64,000 bases of DNA, taken from positions 585,051 to 649,050 of the forward strand of contig VWZL01000274.1 in the NCBI GenBank assembly GCA_013396915.1. Reading direction: 5' to 3'. This DNA is from Stercorarius parasiticus. Lineage: Eukaryota > Chordata > Aves > Charadriiformes > Stercorariidae. Positions 60,401 to 64,000 of this stretch are shown here, piece after piece. Each line of letters opens with the position of its first letter. Position 1 is the stretch's first letter. Below the pieces are notes generated by a model. The model was not told where the DNA came from, did no database searches, and saw only the letters and a program-made list of their open reading frames with translations. A program made the translations under genes and the position numbers.

Positions 60401-63400
60401 CTGACATAAATTAATATAACTTTATTGAAATCAGTGTACTATAGAAGTTTCATAAGCTGATGATTTAGCATGTATTTCTTCCTTTCTTTCCTGGGAGAAA
60501 AGCAGTGTTTTTTTCTGTTTTGTATTCTTTAAAATCTGTATTACAGCTGAGTTTATTTTCCAGGTGGTTCTTTTAAAAAGTGAAAAGTAAACTTTTATCT
60601 TTCTCTCCCATCCGACCCCAAAGAAATTGAAGGAGGTTGCGTTTCCACGGACAGATGAACTGAAGAGAGATCTTTTAAAAAAATACAACTTAGAATATGA
60701 AGAATACATCCAAAACAAAGTAAGTCTTATATGATTACTAAATTATTGTTGGTATGAATGTTTTTCTGTCATATAAAACTTTTTAAAAAAATAAGCAGTG
60801 AAATGCCAGTTCTACAAGAACCTAACCATTTCACAGGCTGCTGAGAATGACTTTTCACTTCTCAGAATCTAATCTGTTTGTCATTTGAAAATAAGTAATG
60901 GAAGTGTGTGCTTGGAAATAAATGTGCTGTGATATTTACTTAATAACTGTCTACAAATATCCAAATAGGTCTTTGGTANCCCATATTCCTGCCACCGACT
61001 GGTTTGAGGCTTTCTTTCCTGCTCTATTTTGTTTGCGACGTTTAAGAAATGACTTTGCTCTGTTTTTTTCATTTGCTTCTGGAGATGCTTGCTGCTCCCC
61101 TTCGCCAGGCTGTTGAAACCTGAAGCTTCCCTTGCAGTTCGTGGAACAGCACGTGGGCCTGGGGACAAGGGGGCATAGACCAGAGTGGAGAAGGCACCTG
61201 ATGTGCCTAAGGCTGGGCAGGCTCTGCGCCAATGCCAGGTCAGGCAACCNTTTTTATCTGCCAGGGCTCTCACAGCAAGCTACAGGTTGTACTATCTCTG
61301 CAAATAAACATCTTTTGCCCACCTGGAAATGGGCATATGCAGTCATATTTCTGTCCAGGGAGTCCCAGAGAAAAATGTGATGATCCTACCCGAAACGTTG
61401 AACGTTGGACTTAGCTTTTTTGTAAATTACACCTACAACAAATACGTTAGTCATCACATGCCTGTTAAACAAAACAGAGATAACAGACGGCTAGAAAAAG
61501 GCCTAATCTTTCCTTGAGATAAGAAGTAGTCATGTCACACCTTTCACTGACATAAATTAATATAACTTTATTGAAATCAGTGTACTATAGAAGTTTCATA
61601 AGCTGATGATTTAGCATGTATTTCTTCCTTTCTTTCCTGGGAGAAAAGCAGTGTTTTTTTCTGTTTTGTATTCTTTAAAATCTGTATTACAGCTGAGTTT
61701 ATTTTCCAGGTGGTTCTTTTAAAAAGTGAAAAGTAAACTTTTATCTTTCTCTCCCATCCGACCCCAAAGAAATTGAAGGAGGTTGCGTTTCCACGGACAG
61801 ATGAACTGAAGAGAGATCTTTTAAAAAAATACAACTTAGAATATGAAGAATACATCCAAAACAAAGTAAGTCTTATATGATTACTAAATTATTGTTGGTA
61901 TGAATGTTTTTCTGTCATATAAAACTTTTTAAAAAAATAAGCAGTGAAATGCCAGTTCTACAAGAACCTAACCATTTCACAGGCTGCTGAGAATGACTTT
62001 TCACTTCTCAGAATCTAATCTGTTTGTCATTTGAAAATAAGTAATGGAAGTGTGTGCTTGGAAATAAATGTGCTGTGATATTTACTTAATAACTGTCTAC
62101 AAATATCCAAATAGGTCTTTGGTACACTCTGATCCTGTTTTACAAAAAGGATACTGTTGATACACTTACATGAGTATGAGGAAAAGGTCCCTTGGCTCTG
62201 AATATGCTCAAGTTTGCATTGATCCTGCTTGAGTAACTGTAACTACTTGCATCTTGTGTATTGAAGTCACTGAAAAGAGCATCCGTAGTTTTAAAAACTT
62301 GTCTTGGAAAGAGCATCTGAGAAAAAAACATCTTTTTCTTTCCTTCCCTTAAAATTGACCTAGGGTATTATGAAAAAAAAACCTACAAAAAACCAGGACA
62401 AACATCCCCACCCACCCCCCCCAACCCCATATTCCTNNNNNNNNNNNNNNNNNNNNNNNNNNNNNNNNNNNNNNNNNNNNNNNNNNNNNNNNNNNNNNNN
62501 NNNNNNNNNNNNNNNNNNNNNNNNNNNNNNNNNNNNNNNNNNNNNNNNNNNNNNNNNNNNNNNNNNNNNNNNNNNNNNNNNNNNNNCCAATGCCAGGTCA
62601 GGCAACCCAGGGAAAGCTGAGGAAAGAAAGTAGCAGGAGAAAGTGGACCAACCTATGCAAACAGCAGCGACAAGCAACAGAACCCGATAACAAAATGGAT
62701 TATGAAATCTATGCAGGAAACCCACGTGCTCGTGGATTTCTTCTTGCATTGAAAATTGTAAGGGCTTACGCCACCACGGTTCTGAAAAGTCTGTTTCTAA
62801 TGACTTTATTGTAACGGGCAAATGAGGCCGGTGCTATCCCTACTGAAGTGAAAACACAAAGCACCACATGTGCAGACTGGAAGCTTTGTGTTAGGAGTTC
62901 CTTACTTACTGGTTTTCCTTCCATATCATACTACTTTTGGGGATAGAATTGTATTTGCCAGTTCAGCAAACATGTTCCAAAAGGCTTAATTTTTAATGCC
63001 AGGATTTGCTGGTTGTATTAAACAATTAGATTGCTTCTTTCCCTTCATTTTTTGAGGCTATTTAGTGTTCTGAGAATGTCACTATTTTGCATATGTTTCA
63101 GAACAAATGTAGAACTGAATTTCTGAAGAAACTAGAGCATCAAAAGCTAATAGAGGCAGAGAAGAAACGAATCGCACTTATGCGGCAACAGCAGCTTGAA
63201 TCAGAACAGTTTCAGTTCTTTGAGGATCAACTTAAGAAGCAAGAACTAGCTCGAGATCAGAAAATCAAAGAGAGCATGGTTATGTCCGAACAGATAGATG
63301 GAAGTATGCTGTCTTGTATTTCTGTACCAGAGAACAGTTCCCTATCCACTGCACTGCTTGAGAAAAAAGAGAGGAGCGGCACATCTGGCTGCACTGGACA

Positions 63401-63456
63401 TTCGCCTCCAGTAAACCGGGTCTTAAAGCCAGCAGCTACTTTAAGTGCCGTTCAGA
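45421..63456 (+). CDS. STAMBPL1: STAMBPL1 (AMSH-LP deubiquitinase), 5' part; truncated by window end
   Basis: AMSH-like protease, a JAMM zinc metalloprotease that cleaves K63-linked ubiquitin chains, related to endosomal AMSH. Coding exons: 56567-56596 ([10 protein letters not shown]), 57512-57729, 59151-59226, 60624-60719 and 63102-63456, about 258 residues with a phase-1 end, closely collinear with the first 260 or so residues of the human protein. A 5' exon ending at 45432 lies in the CpG island and could add codons in frame. Residues about 25-145 form the AMSH N-terminal (USP8-dimer/MIT-like) domain ([63 protein letters not shown]). A charged coiled coil follows ([36 protein letters not shown]), then a linker with SPPVNR and PAATLSAVQ. 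The JAMM catalytic exons are not in the window. Skip the second copy of exon 5 at 61770-61865, a probable assembly artefact. Confidence 0.95.
51490..51625. repeat. Degenerate tandem repeat, units of about 19-24 bases
   Basis: About six imperfect units resembling aatgtttcaaagtaactaat in STAMBPL1 intron 1. Confidence 0.8.
54065..54140. repeat. C/A-rich low-complexity tract
   Basis: Runs of C interrupted by CA, followed by (CAAA)n and A runs. Confidence 0.85.
56567..56596 (+). CDS. STAMBPL1: STAMBPL1 exon 2 (conserved start)
   Basis: [10 protein letters not shown], against human MDQPFTVNSL, followed by donor gtatgt in phase 0. The acceptor ggtttgcag ends at 56554, leaving 12 bases before the ATG. 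Too short for ORF callers. Confidence 0.92.
57512..57729 (+). CDS. STAMBPL1: STAMBPL1 exon 3
   Basis: [20 protein letters not shown] onward, ending FYNKFIT with the last codon split (ac/gtaaga). Acceptor tttttcag. Confidence 0.97.
57730..59150 (+). other. STAMBPL1: STAMBPL1 intron 3
   Basis: AT-rich intron sequence without recognisable exons or repeats. Confidence 0.6.
59151..59226 (+). CDS. STAMBPL1: STAMBPL1 exon 4
   Basis: Completes the split Thr codon, then [20 protein letters not shown] to DIIK. Acceptor tttcctag, donor gtaggg, phase 0. Confidence 0.97.
59227..60623 (+). other. STAMBPL1: STAMBPL1 intron 4
   Basis: Contains a T homopolymer at about 59732-59757. The part from 60105 onward is the first copy of the repeated 874-base block. 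No other features. Confidence 0.65.
60624..60719 (+). CDS. STAMBPL1: STAMBPL1 exon 5
   Basis: [18 protein letters not shown] to EYIQNK, 32 codons. Acceptor ccccaaag, donor gtaagt. This is the copy to keep. Confidence 0.96.
60979..62124. other. Probable misassembled insert (gap contig plus duplicated flank)
   Basis: N at 60979, a short contig 60980-61249, N at 61250, then 61251-62124, which is an exact copy of 60105-60978. The ends of the contig match both edges of the N gap at 62437-62586. Confidence 0.85.
61770..61865 (+). pseudogene. Duplicate of STAMBPL1 exon 5 (assembly artefact)
   Basis: Exact copy of the exon at 60624-60719 inside an exactly repeated 874-base block. Being 96 bases, it would add an in-frame 32-residue repeat to a predicted protein; human STAMBPL1 has this segment once. 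See the assembly finding. Confidence 0.85.
62437..62586. other. Assembly gap (150 N)
   Basis: Run of N in STAMBPL1 intron 5 just after a C-rich low-complexity stretch. 60991-61228 (238 bases) is the likely missing sequence. Confidence 0.95.
63102..63456 (+). CDS. STAMBPL1: STAMBPL1 exon 6 (coiled coil and linker)
   Basis: [20 protein letters not shown] onward through SEQIDGS and [20 protein letters not shown], ending after one base of the next codon at donor gtaagt. The following exon is not seen in the remaining 544 bases. Confidence 0.95.
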
Positions 63457-64000
63457 GTAAGTGCAGAGATATTTTTTTTTCATTCCTTTTTTATTTTACC
63501 TGCCTCTTTGCTGCTTATAGCAGTCCACATATTGCATATGCATGTGTACTTCTTCACCGTGAGGATGTCCATAGTGAAATAAGCATGAACAGGTTGACGT
63601 ACACACAACAGTTCCACACAGTTTCTTCATTTTAAGAGAGGAGACTAGTTGCGCAGTTTCACATTTTCCAGTTGAGTACCAATCGATGGATCTAGAGATT
63701 GAGCCTTAGTGTTCCTCTGGAATGAAGTCTGAATCTTGCCGTGGGCTTCAAGGGAACAGAAGCAGAACCTGCAGTGGTTCACCTTCGCCTGGGAGATGGT
63801 ATCAGCTCACTGTCACCTCAGGGGCAGGCTAATGAGTGTATCTTATGGGCTGGTCACCTCAATTTAGGGTGCTGTATACTTATTCTCATTAGAAATCTGT
63901 GATGTGGTAAGTATAATTCTTTCACTTTCAATAATTTCCTGTAACTGTATATATCTGGATATATTTCCATATTTTATAGAACTTGACTGTGGTAAGCTGC
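63457..64000 (+). other. STAMBPL1: STAMBPL1 intron 6, start
   Basis: Intron sequence to the window end. An acceptor-like tttatag occurs near 63979, but the sequence after it does not continue the protein in phase. Confidence 0.6.

Noticed and set aside
61770..61865. True exon duplication in STAMBPL1
   Set aside because: The copy is exact over 874 bases including introns and is bounded by Ns whose contig fits the nearby gap, pointing to misassembly.
63979..64000. Acceptor-like tttatag as the next STAMBPL1 exon
   Set aside because: The sequence after it does not continue the reading phase left by the exon ending at 63456 or match the family.

Overview
The window is vertebrate nuclear DNA, almost certainly from a bird. 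Three intron-containing gene families can be read exon by exon with canonical splice sites. The interspersed repeats are avian in type: CR1 LINE fragments ending in the avian ATCATAGAAT-type 3' repeat, and avian ERV-type LTRs. The gene order (acid lipase of the LIPM type, ANKRD22 on the opposite strand, then STAMBPL1) is the conserved order seen on human chromosome 10q23.

Layout. 1630-12367 (+) is a complete nine-exon LIPM-like acid lipase of 399 residues (copy 1). 14738-24951 (-) is a complete six-exon ANKRD22 of 191 residues. About 24.95-31.4 kb is intergenic and holds a solo ERV LTR at about 30677-31254. 31845-41367 (+) is a second LIPM-like lipase (copy 2) with the same nine exons and intron phases; a one-base deletion near its 3' end changes and shortens the C-terminus (393 residues predicted). 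41.4-44.9 kb holds remnants collinear with the ANKRD22 neighbourhood, an old CR1 piece and a minus-strand LTR. 45.15-45.9 kb is a CpG island with a 28-bp-arm inverted repeat. 45421-63456 (+) is the 5' part of STAMBPL1 (AMSH-LP); its JAMM catalytic exons lie beyond the window.

Main interpretation. The lipase and ANKRD22 appear to have been copied together as a roughly 30 kb tandem segmental duplication. The second ANKRD22 was then lost: non-coding sequence from below the gene, from its intron 1 and from its upstream flank survives in order at 42.15-43.75 kb, but none of its exons does. The two lipases form a mosaic. Blocks including exons 2, 4, 7 and much intron sequence are identical or almost identical, while exons 5 and 6, which encode much of the cap/lid domain, differ at 41 of 93 residues. 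That pattern suggests gene conversion homogenising the core but not the cap. The copies also carry different substitutions in the oxyanion-hole His-Gly motif.

Assembly warning. 60979-62124 is very probably an assembly artefact inside STAMBPL1 intron 5. An 874-base block containing exon 5 is repeated exactly at an offset of 1146, separated by a short contig bounded by single Ns. The ends of that contig match both sides of the 150-N gap at 62437-62586, so it is probably the missing gap sequence placed wrongly.

The genes are not an operon and need not cooperate. The lipases are predicted secreted or lysosomal neutral-lipid hydrolases, ANKRD22 a small myristoylated membrane-associated ankyrin protein, and STAMBPL1 a K63-specific deubiquitinase.
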